Source: Sphagnum magellanicum (taxonomy: Eukaryota > Streptophyta > Sphagnopsida > Sphagnales > Sphagnaceae). From it: a DNA stretch of 64,000 bases. The stretch is from the NCBI GenBank assembly GCA_021904315.1, contig CM038911.1, forward strand, positions 3,965,780 through 4,029,779, in the 5' to 3' direction. Below are positions 37,926 to 51,859 of this stretch, one piece after another. Each line of letters starts with the position of its first letter. Position 1 is the stretch's first letter. Made by a program: the position numbers and the translations under genes. Below the pieces are notes generated by a model. The model was not told the DNA's origin. It did not search any database and was given only the letters and a program-made list of their open reading frames with translations.

Positions 37926-40900
37926 TGAAAAAAATATTGAAAATTTGCTCGTGCATATGATGTTGGAAAAATTAAAATTTTAAAAGACACATATGTGAAA
38001 AGACACCTTTCCCATCCCTTTGGGAATGGGTTAAACAAATTTCAATTTGAGATTGTTGAAGTGACGACTTATAACTTATGGACTTTAAAGTTATCCTTTC
38101 TAAACCAACTCCAATGAATGAATCATTGTTACTAGAAGGAAGGAATTTGATGGGTTTATTTGTGTCTTTTAAAAGTTCATTTGATTAAATTAAGGATTAG
38201 GTTTAGACTTTCATTGTTGTTTTAAAAACATAATGTCCTCCACATTAATATGAAAACCAATGTTGACAAGTTTGTTTTTTGGGTATTCAAATTAGAGGTT
38301 TAAAATTGTGTTGAAATTGAATTTGGGACTAGATCATTAAATCACCTTGCATTGAAATTGAATGTGCATGACAAAGGAGTTTCAAATTAGTTGATAGCCA
38401 TTACAATATAAATAAGTAAACTTTGGATAGGGCTATTATCCCTTTTTAAATAGGTCTAGATTTTATAGTTGTTTGAGTTCAAAAAACATTTAAATGCAAG
38501 TTTTAATAATGTAACTTTGGGCAAACCTTCTAAGACAAATTGTGATGGTGTTGACTAGTGAACTAGTATCTAGATGGTTGTTATCATGTGGTTCCCTCTT
38601 TCACAAAAGACAAATAAAAAAAACCAACCACCTCTCCTCATTAAAGAAAAACAACATGGGCCTCTTCATCATCCATTCCTTTGTCTTGTTAACTATTAGG
38701 ATTTTATTTTCATGATTGCATTCCTCCCCAATTTTCTCCTACATTAATACTCCATCCAATGAACATTGGAAGATATTTAGACAAGTTATTAATTTTAATT
38801 CAATGAAAGCAAATGGAACCAATCCAAGTCTTAAATTTGAATGGGTTTTTAATTTGTTGGGAAGTCTTTAGAACTAAAGTTTATGTAGGTGTGATGTTGG
38901 GTTCTATTATTATATTATGTTATAATGGAAAATTAATTTCCATTACCAAAAATTTAAATCAATTGTTAAAACCAAATGTAATGAAAATCTTGAAACCCAT
39001 TTGTAAAGGAATAAACATGGTTGTGAAGTCTCGTCAAAAAGTTCAAAACAAACATGTTTTAACAAATAATTGTAACTTGTTACAACATTTTAATTTTTTC
39101 TATTATCAAACAAACCCAAAGGGAAATGCTTGTGTGCAAGTGTCCCATGGCTTGGTGATGGGATTTGTTAAAGCATGTTCTAAAAGATAATTGGCAATTC
39201 CACCATTGATCCACATCACGTAGTAAAAATTCAATATATGAGGGCATAAACATTGTAAAATATGTTAGCTGAAAACAATTGTTATTTTTTTGAAAAGTAT
39301 TCATAAAGTATATGTTAATATATTGAATCCATGAATATTATTTAAGTCAATGATCAACAATTATAAGTTTTTTGGCTTCCTTGCATAATATTAAAGAAAC
39401 ACATGTTTTAATATGCATTTAAGTTTTTTTTTTGAAATGAAAGTATAGAAAATACATGTCACAATTCTACAAAATTGAGTTACGAGTACATGAAAGTACA
39501 ACTTCAAATAGAATTATTATACTTTCAAGTTGATGAAGGCCTAATGTGTATGGATATAGTTTCAACTTTTCATATTCTAGTCATAATTTATCAAAGTTTT
39601 AATGTAAAAGTATTTTGAAAAATTTGAACAACCAACCAATTTAAAAGATGTTTTTAATCCATTTTTGTTATATAAAAATTCCACAAACTTTATGTACAAC
39701 TTGCAATAAACTCAATGAAGTGCTATATGATTTCAAAATACAATTTAAATAGGTTTTTAGTATTTTTTTTTAATGTTAATGTTGAAAAGAGATTGTTTTT
39801 GAAATTAAATTTTCTTAGGACTACTTTTTTGGCATATTTTATCATGTTTGGACCCATGAATTTGACATTATTTGTGTTATATGTTTGCATTTTGCCACGG
39901 GTAGCATTAATGAAATATAAAACTTAAAAACCACCATTAATCCCACATTTTAAAAGTTATAATTTTTTTTGAATTTAACTTTAAAATGGGTTAAATCAAG
40001 GTTGATAAAACAAATTTGAAATTATGTAAATTTAAATTCAAATAATTCAAGGCAAGTCATAATAAGCTTGCCCCATTGCTTAATAAAAGGTTATGATTTG
40101 CACATAACCAAATCATCCAATTAAGGATCTTAGGATTAAAGTTATCATAATTAATGCTACATTTTGTGTTGTGTTAGTTGAAAGCTACATTTTACCTACT
40201 TCACCTTGTATGAAGATACAAAAATAAGTTTATTGACAAAAAAAAAACAATTCATGGTCAAGGTGACAATGTGATGAAAGGATGTTGGTCTTCATTACAA
40301 ATTAAGTTAATATGTTAATTTCCAAATGCACCATTCTTAATTAATCTAAGTCCACATTGTTATGTAGAACTATGAACATCTTCTATTAAGTGATTCAAGC
40401 ACCTGTGCATCATGCATGACAAAAACAATTTATTCATGGATAAGCCAAAAGAAATGACACCATACATTGATTTTGGGCATCTACGAAACATTGTTATTTA
40501 TATTTTAAATGCAATTTCAAGAACAACTATATAATAATAATACTTTTTGCAAGTAGGAACTTATGTTGGGTTTGTGTCATTTTTAATATTTTGCCATGAT
40601 AAAAATAATATTATTTTAAAAACATGTCAACTAATAAATGTTATATAAGTTTCAAAATTTTCCAATTTGGATAAGGGTAAGAATACACAAGTTTTGTGAA
40701 AGATTTCATCAAAATGAAAGTTCAAAATAATACATATGAGGTGTTAAATTATATTGTAGCTTTTCATAATGTAAATGTTGAGTAAATGTAAAGGTTAATA
40801 TCTACCATCCACATTATTGAACTACCTTATGGATGTAATGGGTGGTATAAGGTAGTGTAATCAAAATATTTGAAGAAGTATGGCACATTTGCAAATGGGA

Positions 40901-43900
40901 ATGCTATATGAACATGCGACATTAAAAAATCTTTAATATTGAAAGTTTCATTGAAAAAACACTTATAAAATTTTTGTAACACATTTTGAATATTCTTTTA
41001 ACACAAAATGGTAGCATAATCTAGAAAGGTTCCAAAAATATAAAATGACAATCTTGTTCAAGATAATTAATGAATTTTTTTAAAAAATATTAATTAATCA
41101 CCATAATTTGGACAAATCCACCTTACCAATTGTCCTTAAAATGTGGGAGTGCATATAAAATAAACTATGGTTATTGCCTATAGTTTAATTTCATGCATCT
41201 CGAAACAATAATTAATTTTAAAATAAATGTAAACCTCAAATTTATACTTGTTAGCATAAAGTCAAAGTAAGTAAGGTGTTTAAAAAGGTAATTGAATCAA
41301 CTACTAGTCAATTAAGTATTTATTTGCTTTTACATTTATGAATGAATATATTGATATGAATTTTAATACACAATTTTTTAAAATAAAATTGATTACATCA
41401 TTAGTCACTATGTACATCAATGCATGAAATTCTTAGGTTGAATGCTTCACAATTCAAGTTGTTTTAAACAAGAATCAAGGAATAAAAAAAGTTGTGTGTG
41501 TGTTAACATACACAACATTGTTGGGGTCAATGTATTTTTGATATGGTCATACTAGGATGGATCTTCACAAGGCATACATAAACATGTGGTCATCAACATG
41601 TCCTTTTGATGTTCAATCATGGTTATTTTGAAAGGGTTTTAATGTTTTATTGCCATTTGTGCCATATGTAATTAAGATCCAATTGGCCAATGACATTTAT
41701 CTTTTTAAATATGTCAATATTGTTAGTCAAGTTCCCATATGAATGATGAAAGGTGTATGAAAAATATAAATATAGATTAGACAATTTTTATATTAGGTGT
41801 AACTATAATAGATTCATAATGTTTTCAACTTCAATTTTCTTGTGGCCCAACACGACCTCATCACTTATATGAACATATGATTTTGCATAGAAACCATGAC
41901 AATAAATCACATTGATGAGATTTTGGGTTCAAATAATTGGTCTTAATTGGTTTTTCATGACAACAAACTATCTTTGGTTAATGTCCAATATTACATAAAC
42001 AAACCATTAACAACATCACCTACTTTAGTTGAATTCCCAAGTTTTCACACATTAAAAAATTTTAAACCTTTATTTGATTTGAAATTCACAACATCAACAA
42101 TGGGAGGTTGTTAGAGCTAAAGTCATTAAGTGGGCAAATTTAAATTTAATAATTGTCAACTAAAAACATGTCTACAATTACAATTGATAAATGGTTTTGT
42201 TACAACTCTAGTCTTGGGCTTATGATCAAAGTTTGGGGGAATACAAATAAAAATAGGTCAAAAATTAGGCCAAAATATGGGGGGAAACAAAATAAACAAA
42301 ACACATTCTCATACCTAGTGATGAATGTGTGTAAACCAAGGGGAAAATTTTTCAAAACATTTAAGTTGTATTTTCACTTTGAAGTTGGACCTCCTAACAA
42401 GTCATAGTTTTTTAAAATGAGATTTGAAAGATCAAACATGTCCGAATATTAAATTGATTTTGATATTATATTTCAATGAGATATATAATATGGTGAGGTT
42501 GCATGCTTAGAGAAAGGTGCTTATCAATAGTTATGTTGTTTTCAAAAGTTGGGACATAAAGTGCAAAAACCAACTTATTATCATTCAAAATCTAATTTGG
42601 AGGGGCACTTGATTAGAAAGGATTATAAGAAGTTAGAAAGTTCTTGATGAAGGTTCCAAGAAAAAAGTTTCACATGTCATGTTCAATTATGTTTTTTTAT
42701 AAATGTATGCCCCCAAAGTTACAAGATACCAAATGATATTATAAGAAGATTTAGTGACATTAGAAAATTTTGGCATTTTGATGTAGTCCTCATGGGGATA
42801 TGTAAAATATGTTATACAAATAGTAGTGCCAATTATAAGAATTTGGGCCATGGTTGAATTTGGATGAATCTTTGATGAATCTTACATTGCATTAATTTTC
42901 TTCATTTATTTATTTGTTTATTTATTTGAGGTGATTGAAAAATAGTTGTGGGGTATTTTGTCTTAGTCATCCAACAAGCTATTGCCCCCTTTGTCCTAGT
43001 CACAAAGAATTAGAAAGTACACATTTAGTTTTCGAAATTTGGATGTTATTGAAAAATTTTAAAATTTATGGTTGATATCACTTGACAAGATTGAAAGTGC
43101 ATTCGTTTTGGTTTCACTTATTCACTTGGCAAAAGTAATGGTAAGAGATGATGTGATTAAATAACATGTGAAAAAACACAAATCTTTTTACAACTTTCAA
43201 ATGAAAGTATAAGAAAAAGTGATGAAATTCTCATGAAAAATAAACATAGGAAAAAAGGTCACAACTTTAGTTTATAGAGAATTTTACATTTAATGCATAC
43301 TTGTTTAAAAGACACCCATATAATCTATTTGGAATTTGAAGACCTATGTATGACATTGGAACATTGTGGCAATCTCAATATGATTAGATATTGAAACCTT
43401 GCATGTCAAGTAACTTATGAATTATGCATTTTTTATTGTCTACAGTTATGGAAATTTGTCAAAACTACATAACATTACAACACTACCAAAAGAATACAAA
43501 TGAATGGAAAAATGAAAGCACACAAGCTTGATAGAAAGAAAAATTGGGTTAGATTTTAAAGCATAGACTTTATTCAAAAAAATAATGATACGATTAATCA
43601 ACTATAAACTCATAGTGAACAATAAACTTCTAGAGATTTGCAACAAGTGGAAGATGAAAGGTGGCCAATCCCATAAAGAATCCTTAATTTCAAATTGAAA
43701 TGATTCATTTTCATCTTTTGAATTACATAGACATTTATTGTTTGAAGAAGACAATCTTGAAGTTTTGCTTCTCAATAAGAATGTGGGAGTTCAAATCAAT
43801 GTTGGGCAAGTGAATATGTTCACATTCACACAAGGGACAACAAATGTAATCAATGTTTGATTTTTCACGTTTTAAAATAATAATTTAAGGTGACATGTTG

Positions 43901-44600
43901 AAGTCATTGGATTTATTTATATCTCAACAGTCATTTTATATGATAAGAACATGTGAATAAATTTAAAATGAATCTAATGAATAAAAAATATGCAAAACAC
44001 TATTTAAATATTGTATTAACTTTAAAAAAAAAAAAAAAAAACTTGGTCAATGACTTGAAAAGATTTGAAATTGACATATTTTGGACAAATGTTTAAATTA
44101 AAATCATAGTATAATAGTAAAAAGATTTTTTTTTGAAAAAAAAAAATTCAAAATTTTTCAAGAATATTCAAAGTTTTGATCACAATTTGACACTTATAAA
44201 AAAGTTTTGGTCAATTTTTCTAATGCAAGTTTGAGCATGATTCTTTAATTTTTTTCCACATGTGATTTGGATTTTGACAATTTTTTTTCAAAATCAAGAA
44301 TCTTCAAGCTTGGTTCAAAATTATGTTTGTCTCCATGTATTATACACTATACACACTCCTCAAGGCTAGAAAATTTTATAAATATAATGGCTTTACAACA
44401 AATTAAAAATGATGAAAAATACCGAGTTTAACAAGAAATTAAAACCAATCAACTACCACCTAAAAAGCTCAACCTACTTGTGTTTAAGTTTTTAAGTTTT
44501 TTCAAAAGGCTAATTCCATGGTTTGATCCTTGCACAGTTCGGGAAAAAAATGATGTTGTGTCAAGTCCTGGTCCCAAGAACCTGAACACTCCACAACTGG
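37926..44600. other. AT-rich gene desert
   Basis: About 6.7 kb is uniformly AT-rich and looks poor in CpG. It has many T/A homopolymers and no frame with recognisable protein content. It is most likely decayed, formerly methylated repeat sequence, but I could not identify element ends or internal copies. A few short open frames (for example near 38813-39190) look random. Confidence 0.55.
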
Positions 44601-44609
44601 GCTTTAACA

Positions 44610-44634
44610 CCCCCCCCCCCCCCCCCCCCCCCCC
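44610..44634. repeat. Homopolymer of 25 C
   Basis: An unbroken C run on the plus strand (G25 on the minus strand) lies about 0.58 kb upstream of the SWI3D start codon. It is exceptional in this AT-rich window. Such a run can form G-quadruplex or i-motif structure, and its exact length is vulnerable to sequencing error. Confidence 0.9.
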
Positions 44635-44863
44635 ACAGTCCAAACCGAAGAACCTGCCAAACGCTGGTTTCGAAGTTCGAACCCACAACCTAACAGTAAA
44701 TATAACAATGAAGCTTAAGAGCCCCACGAAGAGAACCGCCGGTTATTTTTCGCGGCCTCCACCCCTTTCTCTTTCTGATAACCGCCCGACACTGGCCAAG
44801 ACTCGGAAAACCAGACGGAGAGCGATTAGGGTTTGGAGCTTCCCGCAGGGAGGGAGGGAGGAA

Positions 44864-44886
44864 AGGAGGGAGAGAGAGAGAGAGAG
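44864..44886 (+). repeat. GA run in the probable SWI3D leader
   Basis: GAGA repeats lie about 330 bases before the SWI3D start codon, in a GC-richer stretch (44730-45210) that I take as promoter and 5' untranslated region. Confidence 0.6.
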
Positions 44887-45209
44887 CGCGGGGAGAACGA
44901 GAAAGACGGGGCGAGAATCGAGAGAGAAAAACAAGGAAGATTTTGTTACGGAGTTATGAAGTTTGGTGCTCATTTTTGTGGTTGGCAAAGAGAGGAGATG
45001 GGAATTTGGGTTTTGTTTGTTTGGAGTTGAGTAGGTTTTGTCGGAGAGATGGTGTTCTGCGTCTTCTTGTTGGTGTGTGTTTTTTTGCAGAATTAGGGTT
45101 TGGAGCTTCGCTTCTGTCCCTCTCATAAAGAAGGGGGGACAGACATACACAAGACACACAAAACGGAAAAGACCGTTGTTGCATTTCTTATATACACAAA
45201 GAAGACACC

Positions 45210-48200
45210 ATGTTGAAGCGGAAGAGGGAATCGTCACCTTCATCAACACCTTCGCAAGGTTACAAACTGTCGCGTCAACGGTCATCTGAGGTTGCAATAC
45301 CTGGCTATAATGAGAGCTTGGAGAATGGTGTGGTGAAGGAGTCGTCGGTGGGGGTTGTTGAGCATCTTCATCATGTCTCTTCTTCCACCGTCGTTGAAGC
45401 ATTGGTGCAGCCTGAGCAGCAGCAAAAGACAATGGAGGTGAGGCCGCCGCCAGAGACAGAAATCCAGGAAACAGCAGCAACCACAACATGTTCTCCCGCT
45501 ATGGAAAATAACTCACACCACGACAACGACAAGAAGATGATGATGCAGCAGGTGACGACCTCTGAATCTACAGAGCAACAAAAACATCAGCCACAGCAAG
45601 GTTCTGCGTCAAAAACTGAGAACGGAAATGCTGGTGACTCTGCATTAGGGTTTGGAGCCTCCGTAGCATCCACATCACAAACACCACCACCAGTAGTGGC
45701 AGAGGTGTTGCACACGGTTCCCAGCCATGCAGGCTGGTTTTCATGGACCAAGATTCACACACTGGAGAGGCAGGGTTTGGCAGGGTTTTTCAATGGCACA
45801 TCTGTTGCACATACACCAGAACTGTACATGGAGTACAGAAATGCAATTGTAAACAAGTATAGAGAGGATCCGACTAAGATCATTAGCATTGCGGATATAA
45901 TGCAAGGCAATCTGGGTGGTAATGTTGTTGTTGTAGATGAGAAATCGATAGCACGAGTACTAGGGTTCTTAGACCATTGGGGTCTCATTAACTATCAAGC
46001 ACCTGAAGACTGGCTCCCTACATGGCCAAACAAAGAAGCCGCTGATTCTCTTCTGGAGGTGGATGAATCAGGTGTGAGTCAGGCGATGTTGCCACAAACA
46101 GACACAAGCTTGTATAAATCTCATAAGTCTCGGTCTCCTGCATCATCGAAGCAAAATGCCACAAGCAAACAAAGCATTATGAAACAAACTGCTGCCGACC
46201 GAGCTCTTGCAGAAGCTTTAGAAAAGCTTCAAGGACCAGAGGTGGAGTATCATTGCAATTCTTGTGCTGCCGACTGCTCCAGGCAACGCTACCATTGTCA
46301 GAAGCAGGTGTGTTCTTTGATTCCCCTCTGTCCCATGGCCAGCAATTTTTTGCAGCTTATTGCAATTATGGTTACAGCTGAGTTTGGTCAGACTTACCAA
46401 GGGTGTGTGTGTTCTTTTTTGCTTTGCAGGCAGATTTTGATCTCTGTCCCGACTGCTACAATGCTGGGAAGTTTGGGTCAGATATGATGTCTACGGATTT
46501 CATGAGGATGGATGTCACAGAAGCAGCAGATGCAAAGGGAGAGGGTTGGACTGACCAAGAAACCCTCCTGCTTCTGGAAGCACTGGAGCTCTATGGGGAC
46601 AACTGGAATGAGATTGCTGAGCATGTGGCTACCAAATCAAAATCACAGTGCATTCTGCACTTTATCCGCCTGCCTATTGAAGACCCATTTTTGGATGACA
46701 CAGACACATCGACACTGCCTTTTAGTGCACCCTCTCCACCATCTGTGCTGCAGACAGCTAGCTCCTCAGAAGGAGAACAGAAAGTTGAGCCTTCATCAGA
46801 GAAACCATCTGAAAGCCTTGCCCCAAAGGTAGTCAGTAACAACACAGGAACAGAATCAGCTTCAAAACGGTTATCTGCACCTCCATCTGCTGTGGCATTT
46901 GCAGATGCTGGCAACCCTGTCATGACCCAGGTATATAAGAGATCCCCTTCATAAATCGTCTTCACTGTGATTTTTTTAGCAGTTTTCTTGTGTGCATAAT
47001 TTTTTCCCTGTTAAATGAGGAGGTTGTTTGAAGATACCCTGAATTCTCAGGGTTGACTAGCCAGTAGGATCATAGTTTTGGAGCACTTGAAATCATCACC
47101 TTGTTTTTGAAGGCAACAGGGTATTCATGATGAAGATGTTTGGCTGAAACTGATGTTTTATTGCAAATCAAATAGTGCCATGCTTGACATATTTTCCTTT
47201 TGGGTTGTAGGTGGCATTTCTTGCAGCTCTTGTCGGTCGAAATGTAGCTACAGCAGCTGCTCAGGCAGCATTAGCATCACTTACAGAAAAGGAACCAGGA
47301 CCTCGCCTGGCTGCAGGCACTGCCATAGTTCTTGATGCTCCAAAGGTGAAAGAGCTCCTCCCAAGTGGTTCTCATCCTGACAGGTTTTTTCTCATCACCT
47401 ATACCAGTGACCCATTGGCTTGTCCATAGGAAAGCCTCGGGATTGCAATGATGCTTTGAATTTCTCAGTCTGTGCATTTGGTCCAACAATTTTTTTATTT
47501 GAGATGATGTGGGGTTGAGTTTTTGGAGGCACAGTAAGGTTCTTTGAGCTGCCTATAGCACTGTCTCAAACTTGGTCCTCATTTTGCTTGAGCCCAAAAC
47601 ATGTTTGTCATACTTTCTTTGACAATTATCGGAAGATTTAGGAGTGAATGTTCAGCATGTAAGGATGTTACTTTATGTGCAACCAGGAGCTCATATAGTC
47701 CATAGGAACAACTACTGTACTCATGCTCTGTAGAGCAGTTGAGCATTGCTCTTCAGTCATAGATTAGGATGATGGTTGTTGCTACTGGCAGGGAGGTTAA
47801 TTAGAACTTGGCTGGCTCATGTCACAAATCCATTTGTGAATCCACTTTGTGAATAATATCATGTATGCAAAAGGTCTGCCTATGTTGGGCATCGTGTTGG
47901 AAGGCATGCTCTGACTGGTTGTGGTGTGTTGAAGTTGTCAGGGTAGTCCAATTGGATGGAGAGCTGCAAACAGCAGTTGAGGACCCTAAGGTAGAGACTG
48001 AAACCAATTTGGAATCTGGAGTTCAGGACCCCAATGCAAAGCCTGAGACAGAGTTGGAATCTGGAGTTCAGGGCCCTTTAGCTGAGACTGGAACAGAGTT
48101 GGAATCTGGAGTTCAGGACTCTAAAGCAGCAGAGCATGCTGAATCAGCCATAGACAGGGAAGGGATAATGCCTGTTCCAGACAGTTCTCCACAAAAGGAA

Positions 48201-49524
48201 GCAGCTGGACAGACTTGTGGGGATTCATCTCCAGGTGAAATCCCTTCGTCAAACTCTTTTTTCCCTTAAGCTTGCTCCATTGTCTGACTGATGCTGCTGT
48301 TTTTTCAGTGCCTCCAGTTTAGATAATCCATGATATGTTTTGAAGAGTTCATGAGACATAGACATAAGATCCTATCTGATGCCAGTGGGTCTGGCACAAG
48401 AAGCTACTTTGAACTTAAATCTAGACACCAAACTAAGTGGAATTAATGCTGCAAACATTTGGTGATTGCCTTCTGCTCTGTGGTATTTCATTCAATCAGT
48501 TAATGTGGTAGAAAAAATGAACTTTATTTGTGGCTGTACAGTCATGGTGATTAGCAAAGTGGCTGGCAAGACCAGATTTGTCTTAATAGGCTGTCTGTCT
48601 GCACTTGAAAGTCAGCTTTTTGCTAGGCATCCATACTGAATGATGGAGTTAAGGATTTGAATTGCAGGTAAAGAATGTGTCCCAAAGACAGTGCCAGAGG
48701 AAGACTCCAAAAGGTTAGAAGAAGATCCCCAACATGCAACACGGGTGAAGCATGCAGCAGTGAGTGCTGTGGCAGCTGCAGCAGTGAAAGCCAAATTACT
48801 AGCTGATCATGAGGAGCGTGAAATGCAACGCTTGGTGGCCACGATCATTGAGAATCAGGTATTTATGCGTACATGAAGCCCTTGTCTTCTGAATCAAACA
48901 ATTTTCTGTGCTGTCAATGAAGTATTGGGCTGGAAATTTTGCAGCTTTGAAGAAAGCAATACATCATGTTTAGATGCAGGTAGTTTTGTGACCTCCAGTA
49001 TGGAGCTCACCTTTCAATTATGGGCTGCTGAAGAGGAAAGGGTTCTAAGTGGAATGTCCCCTCAATCAGTATAGGAGGAAGATACCTCTCACTGATCCAT
49101 GGAAAGGAGATTAAAGATCCTTCACTAGTCAGGCACTGGGTTTCTCTGATATTAATGTGCTGGGCTGCTATTGCAGTTGAAAAAGTTGGAGTTGAAGCTG
49201 AAGACATTCAGCGAACTAGAGAATCTGATAGCGATGGAGTGCGAGACTGTGGAGCATGCACGACAGAGAATGTACTCTGAGCATGCCCAGATGTTGGCTA
49301 CATGCATGGGTACAGATAGTAACAGTAGTGGTTTGCTTGCTCGCCCCTCCACAGACACGTTGAGACCTTCTGATGCATTGTCTAACAGTGGGGCAGCTGT
49401 GTCTGTACCAGTTTCACTTCCCACTGCCGACCCTTCCTCCATTACTGCCCAATTTGCAGCTTCTTTTGGCCCAGGCCAATCACCAGCTTTTCAACACCAT
49501 GAATTAGATGGTCCTTCGTATTGA
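45210..49524 (+). CDS. SWI3D: SWI/SNF complex subunit SWI3D
   Basis: Six exons: 45210-46307, 46430-46930, 47211-47383, 47942-48234, 48668-48858 and 49177-49524, giving 867 residues. The domain order is that of SWI3D. A low-complexity N-terminus opens MLKRKRESSPSS. SWIRM lies at about 168-262 (HTVPSHAGWFSW, TPELYMEYRNAIVNKY, VLGFLDHWGLINY). A ZZ-type zinc finger lies at about 343-382, with Cys pairs in YHCNSCAADCSRQRYHC and FDLCPDCY; this finger separates SWI3D from SWI3A-C. SANT lies at about 406-450 (WTDQETLLLLEALELYGDNW, SKSQCILHF). After an Ala-rich VAFLAALVGRNVATAAAQ segment, exon 4 has three 15-residue repeats, and exons 5-6 encode the C-terminal helix and coiled coil. SWI3 proteins are scaffold dimers of nuclear BAF-type remodellers. 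The protein is shorter than Arabidopsis SWI3D (about 985), mainly in the acidic linker. The gene looks intact. Confidence 0.95.
47995..48143 (+). repeat. In-frame 45-bp tandem repeat in SWI3D exon 4
   Basis: The sequence TTGGAATCTGGAGTTCAGG recurs at 48009, 48054 and 48099, exactly 45 bases apart. It encodes three units of 15 residues around ETELESGVQ(D/G). The period is a multiple of three, so copy-number change would leave the frame open. Confidence 0.9.
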
Positions 49525-51859
49525 CACTAAGATTTGCCCCAGTACACTGTTCTGCAACAAACAACTCTTGGTACGCCCTGGAATTGTAATGTGATTATTT
49601 GCTGATTTGACAATGTACAAGCATGGATTCAGTTCTAGTTCCATGGTGGTAGCAGTCAGCAGTCCTTGTTTGGTACCTACTTAGTTGAGTACTGTTTTGT
49701 TGGCAATCATACAGGAAGAAGCCAATTTTCAGAATAATATTTTACCCCTCTGGAGCTTCCCAGTGTCTGAAATTCTTGCCAAACTTGGTGTTGGCACTGA
49801 CTTCCCACAGCAACTATGGAAAAGACAATTAGTGTGGGTGTATTATGTGATTGCTATCTCTGGAAACAGAGTTGGCTACAATTTGGTTGGCTTGGCATTG
49901 GTAGCAAATCAACTTTCAGCATTTGTAAGTCAATGACTACAGTGACCAGTTAGCCCTCATTTGATTTGCTTCTATTTGCTACCTCTCTCACCATAGTTAC
50001 TGGGGGTTATTGGCAGATCATGAAAGTTAGGTGTAAAGATTGGAGGTGAAATGGACTCTTCACATTCCCATGTCTCCATTCTTGGAGTATTTTCTTTTCC
50101 ATAGTCATCTTCTACATCTTCTCTTACATCCTCTGTTTCATTGCAAGATCCTTTTGTATTTTTTAATATCACCAAATTTGGCTAAGTATACTCATGGATG
50201 ATAGCCACTTGACCAACATTGCAAAATTGAAAAATAAATAAATATGATATCACTTTGATACATATAAATAATAAAACTACCCACTTATTGTGTAAAGAAA
50301 GAAATGTTAAAAAATTCAATTCATTTACCTAATTGTGGCAATTCAACAAAAAGGGCACTTCTAGAAGACTGTGGTCATTGACTCAACAAGGAAGACAATT
50401 TTTAATTTTTTAAATCCCTATTACCAGGGTCTCATCAACTTTCTTCCCTCTAAGCATGGCAAAAAGGGATGTGCCTCAATCATGTAATAAAAGGACCTTC
50501 AAAAGTGATCCTTTAAAATTGGCCCCCAACAAAGGCCCTTCTTAAGGGCTCTTCTTAGTTGATGGCCCACCCATAAGAGGTTTTTGAGGATTTCCATCCT
50601 TTGAAAGAAAGAGGGGGTTTGACGGATGCATGGATTTGGAACTTAGGATCTGCTGCTTAAAGGCTGTTTTAGGTTCACTCATGCAAACTTATCATGGAGA
50701 CATGTGGAGTTGGGACCTAAATGGACTTGATTGGGACCTACTAATTTTTGGGAGCTTTCTGCTGGTGTTTATTATAGAGGAAAGCTAGTACAGCTATAAC
50801 ATCTTGTTTGAAAGTAGCCAATTGATAGGTGAGCATGCATGAGATAACTTAGAATGGCTGGAAATGGGTGACTATGGATGCACACAAAGAATCTGGAAGT
50901 GAGGCAGGATATATGTATGGAATCACAGCTTACTGGTAAGGAAGAAAAGGTAGCAATTTGTTCATTAGCATACATGTTTCTTGGGTGGGCAACAGATTCC
51001 TGGGCTGCTGGTTCATCTCCATCCTGTGGTGGGAGAGGGTCATTTGTCTGCATTCTGTTCCAATGAGAAGATCCACCGTGAGACATTGACAGCTCTTTTC
51101 AGAGTTTCTGGAGGTGCAGCAACAGAGGTGGGTGCCAATGAAGTATTGAAGTACACAGAATCATCAAATGCTGCTGCAACCATAGATAACTGAACCACCA
51201 GGTTTGCAACAGGAAGATACAAGATCTTCACAAAGCCCTTCTGTCCTGGTAAGTCTACTTTGAGTCCTGTCTGAAAGGAACCAGCAAAAGTAGCCGAAAA
51301 TGCAAGAAATGACAGGAAGATGTACACAACATAAGTCTCTCTCTAAAGAGCAGGCAGCTAAAACACCACAGAAAATAGGGCTCACCTGAGGGTGATGCCA
51401 AGGGTATTGCATGAAAGCAGGGCTTGCGATTCTACCCAAAATTTGTAACTTGTGAAGGCTGTTTGTGCATGGTTAGCAGGTTGCAAATATTATTAGCTAT
51501 ATGTTCCCAACATTGTTAGAATTGACAAATGAGATTAATCAACACAATGCACTCCACGAGTGCATAGTTTTCCCCTAATCTGTTGCTTACCCATTTGGGT
51601 GAAAAACTGTAAAGTATTGCATTTTCCTGGTTTCAGATAGCAAGAATAATATTATTTTAATGGCTTCACTTGCATATGGAAAGCAATAGCCTCAGATTCA
51701 ACTTGTTCAAGAGAGACATTGGAACCTAACCAATACTGCTAACTATGTAATAACTATGATAGTCCAATTTTCTGTACATGAGAATGACATTGGGAAAATT
51801 GCATGTTTCAGTTGCAACTGGGTAGAACTGAGTCTGTGAGAGAGTAGGAATATATTATT
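49525..51859. other. Convergent spacer between SWI3D and the Ppx/GppA gene
   Basis: The ends are presumably 3' untranslated regions of the two converging genes. Short open frames near 50770-51440 on both strands show no conserved content. I see no repeat or RNA gene. Confidence 0.45.

Noticed and set aside
38813-39190. 125-residue open frame in the gene desert
   Set aside because: AT-rich chance frame with no conserved motif or splice context.
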